Notes under the pieces: generated by a model
What the model saw: the letters and a program-made list of their open reading frames with translations, nothing else
Told to the model about the DNA's origin: nothing
The model's database searches: none
Shown: one piece after another, positions 14,911 through 22,850 of the stretch
Layout of the letters: every line of letters starts with the position of its first letter
Numbering within the stretch: the first letter of the stretch is position 1
Source of the DNA: Aliivibrio salmonicida LFI1238
GTDB taxonomy: Bacteria; Pseudomonadota; Gammaproteobacteria; Enterobacterales; Vibrionaceae
Direction: 5' to 3'
Assembly (NCBI RefSeq): GCF_000196495.1
Contig: NC_011314.1
Span: forward strand, 1-29,979
Length of the DNA stretch: 29,979 nucleotides
Translations under genes and position numbers: made by a program

Positions 14911-15053
14911 AAAAATCGGCTGTAACGAGTTTGGTAGTCATTTGTATGACTATTTTAATTGGTCTTTGGATGGTACGTGATTCACTGTGTGATTTTTCGT
15001 ATCAATCAGGTAGTACGATAATAACGGCAACACTTGCCTACGAATCAAGATAG
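14904..15053 (+). CDS. hok: Hok/Gef-family type I toxin
   Basis: 49 aa, MLKKSAVTSLVVICMTILIG... A short basic N terminus, one membrane helix (about residues 6-24) with Cys14, then RDSLC (Cys29), a Y..G spacing and the terminal AYES motif, all hallmarks of Hok/Gef/SrnB toxins. It would depolarise the inner membrane in plasmid-free daughter cells once the labile antisense RNA decays. GAGG lies 8 nt upstream. Leader and overlapping ORF are also conserved, so the locus seems complete. Hok loci are best known from enterobacteria, so this is outside the usual range if the host is Vibrionaceae. Confidence 0.88.
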   Translation: MLKKSAVTSLVVICMTILIGLWMVRDSLCDFSYQSGSTIITATLAYESR

Positions 15054-15061
15054 AAGCTGGA

Positions 15062-15085
15062 CGGGTAGCTGGAAACAGCTACCCG
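15062..15085 (+). terminator. GNRA-capped hairpin at the hok mRNA 3' end
   Basis: CGGGTAGCTG-GAAA-CAGCTACCCG is a perfect 10-bp stem with a GAAA tetraloop, 8 bases after the hok stop. No T tract follows. It may be a processing or stability element, analogous to the 3' fold-back region of hok mRNAs. Confidence 0.65.
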
Positions 15086-15124
15086 ATTTCAGATTGTAAG
15101 GTATAGGCCACAAGCACCCATGTT

Positions 15125-15391
15125 TTACTTCTTCCCTACTTTAGAAAAATAGACTTCTATTGAAGTAAAGCCTAATGATTTTACAAGCGCACTTAAAATA
15201 TCTAACCGCCACGTTCTTAGCTCATAAATACGCCCATGACGGACGGCATAACCAAGTTGATTCTTTTCATCAATACCAAATAGTGAAAACTTATTGTGTT
15301 CATTATTCGACTCTTGAGCAATAAGAGTGGTTATCGTCTTAGTATCAACCAGACGCTTAAACTCACCTTCTTTGACACGACTAAATTTCAT
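15125..15391 (-). CDS. Small hypothetical protein, 88 aa
   Basis: A basic, mixed alpha/beta protein (VKEGEFKRLVDTKTITTLIAQES, then GYAVRHGRIYELRTWRLDILSALVKSLGF). The final segment resembles the helix-strand of small regulatory or toxin folds, but I cannot name a family. It converges with hok and diverges from the 15528 gene, with an 8-bp dyad operator between (15429-15449). Confidence 0.5.
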   Translation of the reverse strand: MKFSRVKEGEFKRLVDTKTITTLIAQESNNEHNKFSLFGIDEKNQLGYAVRHGRIYELRTWRLDILSALVKSLGFTSIEVYFSKVGKK

Positions 15392-15428
15392 TATTTCTTA
15401 CCAATTGAACATATTCCCATAATGTATT

Positions 15429-15449
15429 ATACATATTGACGATATGTAT
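15429..15449. promoter_or_regulatory. Dyad operator between divergent genes
   Basis: ATACATAT-TGACG-ATATGTAT is a perfect 8-bp inverted repeat 38 bases before the 15125-15391 gene start. A TATAAT lies at 15495-15500 ahead of the rightward gene. Regulator unknown. Confidence 0.5.
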
Positions 15450-15527
15450 TTTAGCTTAAATATGATTTGTGGTGCAAAATTCAAAATTGTAAAGTATAAT
15501 CAACTCATATAAATAAAGGGGTTAATT

Positions 15528-16211
15528 ATGGAATTTTCAATTGATTTTTATAAGCATTATATAAGTGTATATGAGAAAAATATTACCAAGTTTGAACATA
15601 TTTTAACTGATAGTGATTTAACTGATAGGTTGTATTATGAAAAAACTTATTATGACATATTATCTAAACTATATATTTCTGAAAATGATGATATGTATGA
15701 TTCTGCTCAGAATTTTATCTCAGAAATGAATAAAGACATACCAGACGATAAATGTAAGGACTTTCCATATCTACTTGGTCTGTTGAATGGCTATTACAAA
15801 ATTTTCTTGATTAAAATAAAATCAGAAGAAAAAGATATTTATATTAATGAAGCCATTGAATTTTTGCATGGTTACGCTATTGAACTAAATGATTTATATG
15901 ATGAATTAGCAACGTGCAAAGAAGATTTTGATGTTATTCCGTATTCTTTAAATGTGAAAATTCACGATGAAATGGACATTCTTTATCAATCAATAAATCC
16001 AATTACTGATAATTTGAAATCTTATTTTCTATCTTCTCGACATGGTGGCGCACGCCTAAACGCAGGAAGAAAGAAAGAAGAGCCAACACGTCAAATGAGG
16101 ATCCCTAAATCTTTATACACTTTGATTAACGATCTTAAAATTGCCTATAAAGATTTAACTGATAAAGATAAAGAAATTTTTCGTTCTTCACTTGAAGACA
16201 TTTTTAAATAG
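15528..16211 (+). CDS. Unknown protein with C-terminal GGARxNAGRKK DNA-binding-like tail
   Basis: 227 aa, very AT-rich and acidic in its first 160 residues (helical, many Tyr/Asp/Glu). The tail contains HGGARLNAGRKKEEPTRQMR, followed by IPKSLYTLINDLKIAY. That Gly-Arg motif before an RHH-like strand-helix is common in small plasmid and phage DNA-binding proteins. AAGGGG precedes the ATG by 6 nt. The AT-rich codon use differs from repA and ardC, suggesting separate transfer. The acidic domain could be a partner-binding or DNA-mimic module; that is speculation. Confidence 0.6.
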   Translation: MEFSIDFYKHYISVYEKNITKFEHILTDSDLTDRLYYEKTYYDILSKLYISENDDMYDSAQNFISEMNKDIPDDKCKDFPYLLGLLNGYYKIFLIKIKSEEKDIYINEAIEFLHGYAIELNDLYDELATCKEDFDVIPYSLNVKIHDEMDILYQSINPITDNLKSYFLSSRHGGARLNAGRKKEEPTRQMRIPKSLYTLINDLKIAYKDLTDKDKEIFRSSLEDIFK

Positions 16212-16227
16212 ATCAAGCCTCAAATGG

Positions 16228-16255
16228 GTAACATTAGGAGCTACCTTAATGTTAC
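16228..16255. repeat. 28-bp dyad, copy 2
   Basis: GTAACATTAGG, centre AGCTAC, CTTAATGTTAC: an inverted repeat of the same size and core (ACATTAGG / TTAATGT) as the dyad before the resolvase. Followed at 16256-16273 by an 18-nt stretch that recurs (17 of 18) at 9-26. Confidence 0.55.
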
Positions 16256-16309
16256 ATGACAATGAAGTAATGAATGATTTTAACGCCTGAGTCACTACTA
16301 TGGCTGGAC

Positions 16310-16576
16310 TTATTTAGGTACTCTTTTTTCATATCCTGAATGTTCAATACATTGAACAGCATCTAATAATTGAGCATAAGCCTCATTAAAATCGCCGTTA
16401 ATATCAGCATTGGCCAAGCGTTTAAATAATACATTATCAAATGAACACTTTTTAAAACATTGAAGCATTTCATTATCAGTCGCCACCTTTCCATTACTCG
16501 AAAACCACATTTCTTCATTTTTTTGGATCGAGCAACCAAAAAGGAAAATCAACAAAATAAAACTAATATATTTCAT
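16310..16576 (-). CDS. Small putative lipoprotein
   Basis: 88 aa with a lipoprotein signal peptide (MKYISFILLIFLFGC; lipobox LFGC, modified Cys at residue 15). The mature part is polar with four more cysteines (ECFKKC-type pair and a later Cys). AGGT lies 6 nt before the ATG. Ser follows the lipidated Cys, so outer-membrane sorting is expected. Function unknown; lipoproteins of this size on plasmids are sometimes entry-exclusion or lysis proteins. It lies between two 28-bp dyads. Confidence 0.7.
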   Translation of the reverse strand: MKYISFILLIFLFGCSIQKNEEMWFSSNGKVATDNEMLQCFKKCSFDNVLFKRLANADINGDFNEAYAQLLDAVQCIEHSGYEKRVPK

Positions 16577-16669
16577 TTTCTACCTCAATAACATTTATCA
16601 TAAAACTATAAATGAAAAACGACTGAAAACAATAAAACGACACACCGATGATAGTTAAATCTGCTTATG

Positions 16670-16697
16670 ATGACATTAGGGTTTACTTAAATGTCAT
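16670..16697. repeat. 28-bp dyad, copy 3
   Basis: ATGACATTAGG, centre GTTTAC, TTAAATGTCAT. Same length and core as copies at 1286 and 16228. It lies about 160 bases before tnpA. With copy 2 it brackets the lipoprotein gene. The central bases of the three sites differ. Confidence 0.55.
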
Positions 16698-16857
16698 TAA
16701 TGAAAATATAATGAATACAAACTTTAACTGTTCAACTAGCTTAGCTAGAACTAGGGATGTAGCGTGATCGTTAGAGCAAAAGGAAGTGATCACCGTCGAT
16801 CTATCTCGATGGTAAGAAACATTGAAATTCCTTACCATTAAAAATAAGAATCCCGTT

Positions 16858-19800
16858 ATGACCAAACTTGCTATTTTTACGCCAAAAGAACAACGTGACT
16901 TTGATACACCACCTAAATTTTATAAAATTGATCGTTCGCGTTATTTTTCGATATCGAGCGAAATAAAACGATCAGGTTTTAACAAACTTAGGACAGATAT
17001 AAATCGAGTAGGGTTTATACTTCAACTTGGCTACTTTAGAGCATCAGGGAAGTTTTACGTCAAAGAGGACTTCCGAAAACGTGATATTAAATATGTTTGT
17101 AACATGCTAGAAATAACTGAAAAAATTGATATTAACCTTTACAGTGATACTTCACGTAAATATCATCGGGATAATATATTGTCACTATCAGGTTGGAAAT
17201 TACCCGATGAATCTCATGATGAAAAATTAAATTATCATGCAAAGTGGTTTATCGAGCAACAGCTTTCTCCTCGAAAGGTTATTAAGGCCCTCGTTGAATA
17301 CTGTTGGAGCAATAAGCTAATTATCCCTACTTACAGTAAACTTTCCGCTTATATTACCGTTCACTTCAACGATTATGAAGAACAATTACTTGTCATTATA
17401 AAAAAGCAAATGACTAAAGAACAAAATGAATCACTCCAAACATTATTTAATTCAATAGACAAAACTCGTCCTCTTTCTCGCCCACCCATTACAAGTTTAA
17501 AGACAATTAACCAGTCAGTTAAGCCAACAGAGATCCAGAAAAATGTTGAAACTTTTGAAATGGTAAAGAGCTATCATTTGAGCGTTAAAACATTAACGCA
17601 CCACTTGCAATTAACAGATCAAGCAACGGAATACTTCGCTACCTGGGTGAAAAAAGCACAAACCTTTCAGTTGACCAGTTTTTCTAGCACTCACAAAGCT
17701 TATCTGCATATGTTGGCCTATTTAAAACATCAGTTTTATTTACGGCAAGATACCCTCATTGATATCTATCTAAAATCAACATTGTCTACCAAGTCACAAT
17801 TAACTGCAAAATTGCAACAAATTGAAAAAGAACAGCAATCAGGCAGAAACACAGCCATAAAAGTTGTTTCAAAATCAAACAAGAATTTAACCAAATTCAG
17901 AAATCGAGTGATTGATATTGTTACGCAATCCCCACTTTCTGACACCGAAGTTGTTCGGCAATTGGAAAATCTTATAGAAGAAAGTTTGAGATCCTATGAT
18001 AAAAAAGAACAAGATAATATTCGTGAAATGGAGTCGTTTCTTGCCGCTTTGACAGGGAATGGCCGATATTTTGATATTGTAGAGTCGTTATCATTAAAGT
18101 TACAGCGTAGGGTGTCAAATATACTAAAAATAGTAGAGTTTTCAGATCGAAGTACTAACAAAGAATTACTCTCTGCAATTAATCACTTCAGCTTATCCGA
18201 TGGTGATGTTGGGCACAATCCACCGCTAGAATTTTTAAATCAAGCAGAGCGTGATGCAGTTGTTAGAGAAGGCAAATTTAGAGTTTCGTTATACAAAGCA
18301 CTGCTATTTTTTCATGTTGCAGATGACATTAAAGCAGGTCAACTTATTTTCGATGCTACTTATAAATACAAAGGAATATTTGATTACCTTATTGATGAAG
18401 AAACCTGGGCAAAGGATCGAGACAAGTTACTTCAAGCGGCAGGGCTTTGGGAGTTTAGTAACGTTTCAACGGTGTTGGATGGATTACGAAAAAAACTCAA
18501 TATTAAGTACCATGATGTAAATATCCGGTTGGTCGAAGGTAAAAACCCATACTTTCAACTTGATAGTGACAACAGACCTAAAGTAAAAACACCTAAAATT
18601 GATAACAATGATTTTGGTTTTGTGGGCGACACACTTATGCAGAATGGCTATGTACCAATCCAAAAAATTCTGGCTGATGTTAACCAAGTATGTGATTTTA
18701 AATCCTGCTTCACACACTTTTCCAATAAGCACAAAAAAATGAAACCCTCGTTGAATGTACTGTTAGCCGGCCTCCTTGGTAAAGGGTGTAACCTGGGATT
18801 AAATCGGATCGCAAATATTTCGGTGGGTATTAGTGAAGATGTCCTGAATAACACGGTTAAGTGGTTCTTTGATCTCAAAAACATTCAGGCGGCCAGTGAC
18901 AGTATTGTTAGCTACATAGATAAACTATCTCTTGCTAACGCATACAGACATGATGCAAATCAGTTGCATACAAGCAGTGATGGACAGAAATACTACGTGT
19001 CTGTTGATTCGTTAAATTCCACCTATTCTTTTAAATATTTTGGCAGTGAAAAAGGCTCTACAGTCTATACCTTTATAGATGAACGTCAGGCACTTTTTTA
19101 CTCAACGGTAATAAGCGCATCTGAACGAGAAGCCGCATATGTGCTCGATGGCATCACTCATAATGATGTTGTGAAGAGTGATATCCATAGTACTGATACG
19201 CATGGATATACCGAGTCAATATTTGGTGCTGCACATTTTATGGGGACATCGTTTGCGCCGAGAATTAAAGGGCTAGGAAGCCAAACCATTTATGATTTTG
19301 ATGGTAAGAGTTTACACTCAGAAAAAGGGCATACAATAAGGCCTAGTCGGGCAATCAGGAAAAAATTAATCAAAGATAATTGGGAGGATATTTTACGTTT
19401 TATGGTGACGATAAAACTCAAAAAAGCGTCTGCCTCACGGTTATTCTCTAGGCTTAACTCTTATACCAAACAAATGCCTCTCTATAATGCACTTAAAGAG
19501 TTTGGCCGCATCATGAAATCTAATTTTTTATTGACGTATTATGATGATATGGAATTGCGTCAGCGGATAGAAAAACAACTTAATCGCGTTGAATTATCCA
19601 ACAAGCTTGCCAAAGCAATATTTTTTGCGAATAACCAGGAGATACAAGAAGGGGAGAAAGACGAACAAGATCTCACGGCAGCTTGCAAGATGCTCATTCA
19701 AAACTCAATTGTGCTATGGAACTATCTATATCTATCGCAATATTTGGCAAATTTAAATGGTGTGGAAGAGCGTACTAATGCCGCTCAATCCATCCTCAAC

Positions 19801-19917
19801 GGTTCGGTTTTAACTTGGCGTCATATCAACCTTCACGGCCAATACGACTTTACCAGAGATTCCGCAAATGATGATGAATTTGATTTAGAGCGGATACTGG
19901 CTTTACTGATAGTTTGA
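16858..19917 (+). CDS. tnpA: Tn3-family transposase
   Basis: 1019 aa from the ATG at 16858 (MTKLAIFTPKEQRDFDTPPKF); the frame extends upstream to a TTG at 16822. Full length for the family. The catalytic triad is visible: Asp717 in YVSVDSLN, Asp780 in STDTHGYTESIFG, Glu881 in ALKEFGRI. Family landmarks FKYFG, FAPRIK and LTWRHINLHGQYDF are also present, and there is no frameshift. It catalyses replicative cointegrate formation. No resolvase lies next to it; the nearest is at 1404. Upstream (16577-16857) only dyad copy 3 is notable, and no left terminal repeat was found. Confidence 0.95.
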   Translation: MTKLAIFTPKEQRDFDTPPKFYKIDRSRYFSISSEIKRSGFNKLRTDINRVGFILQLGYFRASGKFYVKEDFRKRDIKYVCNMLEITEKIDINLYSDTSRKYHRDNILSLSGWKLPDESHDEKLNYHAKWFIEQQLSPRKVIKALVEYCWSNKLIIPTYSKLSAYITVHFNDYEEQLLVIIKKQMTKEQNESLQTLFNSIDKTRPLSRPPITSLKTINQSVKPTEIQKNVETFEMVKSYHLSVKTLTHHLQLTDQATEYFATWVKKAQTFQLTSFSSTHKAYLHMLAYLKHQFYLRQDTLIDIYLKSTLSTKSQLTAKLQQIEKEQQSGRNTAIKVVSKSNKNLTKFRNRVIDIVTQSPLSDTEVVRQLENLIEESLRSYDKKEQDNIREMESFLAALTGNGRYFDIVESLSLKLQRRVSNILKIVEFSDRSTNKELLSAINHFSLSDGDVGHNPPLEFLNQAERDAVVREGKFRVSLYKALLFFHVADDIKAGQLIFDATYKYKGIFDYLIDEETWAKDRDKLLQAAGLWEFSNVSTVLDGLRKKLNIKYHDVNIRLVEGKNPYFQLDSDNRPKVKTPKIDNNDFGFVGDTLMQNGYVPIQKILADVNQVCDFKSCFTHFSNKHKKMKPSLNVLLAGLLGKGCNLGLNRIANISVGISEDVLNNTVKWFFDLKNIQAASDSIVSYIDKLSLANAYRHDANQLHTSSDGQKYYVSVDSLNSTYSFKYFGSEKGSTVYTFIDERQALFYSTVISASEREAAYVLDGITHNDVVKSDIHSTDTHGYTESIFGAAHFMGTSFAPRIKGLGSQTIYDFDGKSLHSEKGHTIRPSRAIRKKLIKDNWEDILRFMVTIKLKKASASRLFSRLNSYTKQMPLYNALKEFGRIMKSNFLLTYYDDMELRQRIEKQLNRVELSNKLAKAIFFANNQEIQEGEKDEQDLTAACKMLIQNSIVLWNYLYLSQYLANLNGVEERTNAAQSILNGSVLTWRHINLHGQYDFTRDSANDDEFDLERILALLIV

Positions 19918-19980
19918 TAGTTTCGGTAAACCCTAGAATAAAGCCATATATTAATTACTTATATATCAATATGATACCAT

Positions 19981-20020
19981 GGGTAAGTGGGCGTTTTTTA
20001 CCGCTTTTGTAGTACAACCC
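19981..20020 (-). mobile_element. Candidate right terminal inverted repeat of the Tn3-family element
   Basis: Read inward (complement strand) it begins GGGTTGTACTAC and continues AAAAGCGGTAAAAAACGCCC. The length (~40 bp), GGG start and GGTAAAAAACGC-like core resemble Tn3-family ends. It lies about 60-100 bases after the tnpA stop, and the relaxase reading frame resumes immediately beyond it. No matching left end was found, so the element is truncated or its left end has diverged. Confidence 0.45.
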
Positions 20021-20154
20021 TAAAATTAAGAATAGGGATGATATTAAAAATATTTTAAAGGAACAGGGTTTCGATATAGCAAGAGAAACCCCAAAAAGCA
20101 TCTCAATTTCGGATCCCGAAGGTGGGCGAAATATCAGATTAAAGGGACATATTT

Positions 20155-20604
20155 ATGAGCAAGATTTCCGATTTAGCGAAAAACTTCGAGGAGAAATCAC
20201 AGCAGCAAGCGATCGATACGAAGCAGACATTAAAGAACGAGTTCAACAAGCACGAAGCGTTTATAGAAAAGGAGTTGAGATTAAGCGAACTGAAAATGAA
20301 AGACGTTATCCACGCACAGAATCGGCGTCTAAAATGCTTAATATTAAAGACATGGTTTTGGATGCCAGTCATGTTAATCAACCTTCTTTTGGTGAGTTGG
20401 GGCGTGCTTTATTATCAAGGGAACCAAATAAAAAAGAATTTGGAGATCATCAGAAAACAGAACCAAAAGATGAAAGAATTAGAAAAATACAACGTCAAAG
20501 TGATCACGTCAGACGGAGTAAACTACCTAGTGCTACCGAAAGGGGCGATAATTCAAGACACATATCAGACGGAAATGGACAAGTATGTAATCAAGTGGAA
20601 ATAA
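20155..20604 (+). CDS. mobB: MobB/MbeB-like mobilisation protein nested in mobA
   Basis: 149 aa in the +1 frame relative to the relaxase. AAGGG lies 8 nt before the ATG. The N-terminal MSKISDLAKNFEEKSQQQA segment matches the MbeB family start; a coiled coil follows, then one membrane helix (about residues 66-88, WFWMPVMLINLLLVSWGVLYY) and a short C-terminal beta-rich domain. MbeB-type proteins help relaxase engage the membrane transfer machinery. The whole gene lies inside mobA coding sequence, as in ColE1 plasmids. Confidence 0.78.
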   Translation: MSKISDLAKNFEEKSQQQAIDTKQTLKNEFNKHEAFIEKELRLSELKMKDVIHAQNRRLKCLILKTWFWMPVMLINLLLVSWGVLYYQGNQIKKNLEIIRKQNQKMKELEKYNVKVITSDGVNYLVLPKGAIIQDTYQTEMDKYVIKWK

Positions 20605-20607
20605 ATT

Positions 20608-20817
20608 ATGACCGAATTAGAAAAGCAGCTTTTGAACGCATTCGAGATTTTACAGGAACAGCACGAGAAGCAACATCAAGACTTTCAGAGCGCGTACAAA
20701 AGATTGGAAGAAATGTTTTCCATTACCTCGAAGGAAAACAAGATGCTCAACGAGCAAGTAAATCACTTGAGCGATCAAGTGTCGAACTTGAGCAAGCAAT
20801 TAGTAAGACGGAAGTAG
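20608..20817 (+). CDS. mobD: MobD/MbeD-like mobilisation/entry-exclusion protein nested in mobA
   Basis: 69 aa, starting MTELEKQLLNAFEILQEQHEKQ, the typical MbeD start, and predicted to be one long coiled coil. It begins 3 bases after the mobB stop in the same frame. In ColE1-type plasmids MbeD aids mobilisation and entry exclusion. GGAAA lies upstream. It is intact although the relaxase around it is truncated. Confidence 0.78.
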   Translation: MTELEKQLLNAFEILQEQHEKQHQDFQSAYKRLEEMFSITSKENKMLNEQVNHLSDQVSNLSKQLVRRK

Positions 20818-20949
20818 AACCTCAGCAGAAGGTAAAATTGAAAGTGAGAGGCGGTTTTGAGCGTTAGCTACGTGGCTGTAATTATTTTTTGAGGATGTTA
20901 GTTAGCTAGATTTCACGTAGTGAACGTTAAATAAAATATTTAACACTCG

Positions 20950-22384
20950 AAGGTAAGGAATTTGAATGTTGCTGAGTTAGCATTGGCCCGTCTAAAAAAG
21001 CCAATTTCACCATCGCTGTTTTTTTAAAAGGTATCGAAAATATAATTATCGGGGATTTTATAACTGTTTTAGCCCTATTTCATGAGTTTTAGATACACTT
21101 ATCCTACAAACCTTATTATGCTGCCCTCAATTCTGACTGAACTATCGCATGGGTGACTAAATCATTGACCGAATTTCCGACTCGGAAATTCGTAAACACC
21201 AGACGACTTTCACATAAAATACATTCGTACGGATCTACTTTTACATATCCTTTTAACATTGCGGCATACCCTGGCATTTTCGGCTCAGCTTCTATTGTCA
21301 TACCTAAAGCTGCATAAACTCTAGGCAGAGCTTCTCCACGACGACGCATTGATAAAAAACCGTAGTATCGGATCATCTTGAAATGTTTATCAGGATAGTG
21401 CTCTACTATCCGTCTTATCATCTCTTCTGGTGATAATGTTAGGCTGTCTGTTGTTCCTGTTCGATGGTCTAAATAATTAAACGTTATCATTCCGCCTTTG
21501 GCGTAATGACTTAAACGTGACGCTGAAATTGGGGGCCGTTTTAAATACCGACCAAGATAGTTCATCGTCGGTTTTACATTATTTGTCTTTTTAGCAAAAT
21601 GAAGCTTCCAACGACGATTATATTGACTGCTTAAAAAGCGTGACCAATCCGTTTTATTACGGATATAGGGGCATTCTTCGCTTGATAAATCAAGCTCATA
21701 ATAAGCCTTACCCAATAAACTGACGATAGCCGCTCTCCAACAAGGCTCTGTCGTTTTCATTTGGAAGTAAATGGGTTTCCATAAACCGGTACGTTCACAA
21801 ATTCCCCCACGAGTGACCGATAAATGTAAGTGCGTATTCCAATTCAGTTTTCGACCGTAAGTATGAAGAGCACAAAAGATACCGACATCTATTCCTTTAT
21901 CTTTTGCCCATCCCAGCAGAATGTTTGCAGCACATTTGAATAATTTATTTAACAGCCAACGGTTATGACGAAAGATAGGCCATAGCGTGTTTGGAAGGGT
22001 AAAGGTGATGTGTTGATATTCGCATTCAGGGAAGACATGTTGTTGCTTTTGTATCCATCGCTCTGTGGCTTTCATGCCACAGCTACTGCACGCTCGAGAT
22101 TTACAGGTTTGGTGAATATATTTGATATGGGTACAGTCAGGGTTGCAACAATGATATTCGCGAGAGCCAAAAGCCGCTGTCCCACAGGACAGCATCTTTG
22201 TGACATTTTCAATCACGACCGCTCTTAGGTTAGCTTTGTTATTATGAAGAAATTTAAGCCAGTTATTTTGACTATTAAATAATTGTTTCAGGGGTTTATA
22301 TGCGTGCATGGCGATAGGATAAACGATTTATTGGCAACAATGGAAGAGGTTGAGTCCTTTTGATTTGCGCCGTAGGCGCCTATT
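20950..22384 (-). mobile_element. IS91-family element, copy B (1435 bp, inverted)
   Basis: Inverted relative to copies A and C. The end upstream of tnpA is followed on the + strand by GTTC (22385-22388), the complement of GAAC. The opposite end ...CCTTACCTT abuts an unrelated flank. Between 20868 and 20949 there is no gene, only short palindromes (GTTAAAT-ATTTT-ATTTAAC). Copies A and B, being inverted, could invert the 8.1 kb between them by homologous recombination. Confidence 0.92.
21116..22309 (-). CDS. tnpA: IS91-family HUH transposase, copy B
   Basis: 397 aa, intact, nearly identical to copy A with the same Cys cluster, HUH histidines and paired tyrosines. It carries MRRRGE where copy A has MRHRGE. 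Nucleotide differences from A are few, implying recent spread within this plasmid. Confidence 0.95.
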   Translation of the reverse strand: MHAYKPLKQLFNSQNNWLKFLHNNKANLRAVVIENVTKMLSCGTAAFGSREYHCCNPDCTHIKYIHQTCKSRACSSCGMKATERWIQKQQHVFPECEYQHITFTLPNTLWPIFRHNRWLLNKLFKCAANILLGWAKDKGIDVGIFCALHTYGRKLNWNTHLHLSVTRGGICERTGLWKPIYFQMKTTEPCWRAAIVSLLGKAYYELDLSSEECPYIRNKTDWSRFLSSQYNRRWKLHFAKKTNNVKPTMNYLGRYLKRPPISASRLSHYAKGGMITFNYLDHRTGTTDSLTLSPEEMIRRIVEHYPDKHFKMIRYYGFLSMRRRGEALPRVYAALGMTIEAEPKMPGYAAMLKGYVKVDPYECILCESRLVFTNFRVGNSVNDLVTHAIVQSELRAA

Positions 22385-22393
22385 GTTCTTTTT

Positions 22394-22428
22394 ACACAAT
22401 AAATATTACCTAGTAATATTTATTGTGT
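22394..22428. terminator. Perfect 16-bp AT-rich hairpin
   Basis: ACACAATAAATATTAC and GTAATATTTATTGTGT flank CTA; T runs occur on both outer sides. Possibly a bidirectional terminator or regulator site, directly beside the IS insertion point. A second palindrome, CATAAC-ATGC-GTTATG, lies at 22438-22453. The rest of 22454-22750 has no gene. Confidence 0.55.
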
Positions 22429-22760
22429 TTTATCTTACATAACATGCGTTATGCGCAGTCATTTTTGCTTCTTATGTTGTTTACTTAACCGTGATGATTG
22501 TAGTATTACAAACTTTTAGATGACATGAGAAATACTAAATAACATAAGGCCTGTTTAATTTATTAACTTATTTTTTCGAAATTGGTAATGTTCAGTGATG
22601 GTTTTTATGATTTTAAGCAATGCGCAACCAGTTTCCACTAGTAAGTTTAGCGTAACGCTAGATTTGAGTTCGATTTTTAACTTTATTTTAGATTCTGAAT
22701 TTTTTGGTATATAGAAAAATCCGATATATCATTACATACACTCGTTGGCCTACCTTTAAA

Positions 22761-22772
22761 GGGGGGGGGGGG
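22761..22772 (+). repeat. Poly-G tract (12 G) upstream of the iron-type operon
   Basis: Twelve consecutive G, ending directly before TTGATT, a plausible -35 element. Such tracts slip during replication and may vary promoter activity. The exact length is uncertain in most sequencing data. Confidence 0.6.
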
Positions 22773-22782
22773 TTGATTTTAT

Positions 22783-22801
22783 TGAAATGAGATTCATTAT
22801 T
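22783..22801 (+). promoter_or_regulatory. Fur box
   Basis: TGAAATGAGATTCATTATT matches GATAATGATAATCATTATC at 13 of 19 positions, including AATGA and TCATTAT around the centre. It covers the likely promoter (TTGATT at 22773 and ATTATT about 17 bp later), 50 bases before the first gene. Suggests repression by Fe-Fur. Confidence 0.7.
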
Positions 22802-22850
22802 ATTACCATTTGAATTATAGTGTGGTTTCACATAATATTGGAATACAATA

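Larger units (their letters stand above)
20021..20867 (+). pseudogene. mobA: C-terminal fragment of a ColE1-type (MOBP5) relaxase MobA
   Basis: The frame is open to 20867 and gives about 280 residues. It opens with RDDIKNILKEQGFDIARET, then SISISDPEGGRNIRLKG and IYEQDF, which match the region after the catalytic domain of MbeA/MobA relaxases. The remainder is a charged, helical C-terminal domain ending KLKVRGGFER. The N-terminal half with the catalytic Tyr and His residues is missing, apparently removed by the Tn3-family element ending at 20020. There is no start codon at the junction. The fragment cannot nick oriT. Confidence 0.82.

Noticed and set aside
1286..16697. XerCD dif/pdif sites
   Set aside because: The size fits (11-6-11) but the arms do not match the XerC or XerD motifs, and both arms are symmetrical, unlike dif.
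16678..19934. Tn3-family terminal repeats at TAGGGTTTAC (16677) and GTAAACCCTA (about 19926)
   Set aside because: Only about ten bases match, there is no target duplication, and the left one lies inside a 28-bp dyad that looks intact across the supposed boundary. The 19981-20020 candidate fits better.
20139..20381. Minus-strand 80-codon ORF over mobB
   Set aside because: Antisense to two overlapping mob genes, with no features of its own.
22010..22228. Plus-strand ORF inside IS copy B
   Set aside because: Antisense shadow of the transposase gene.
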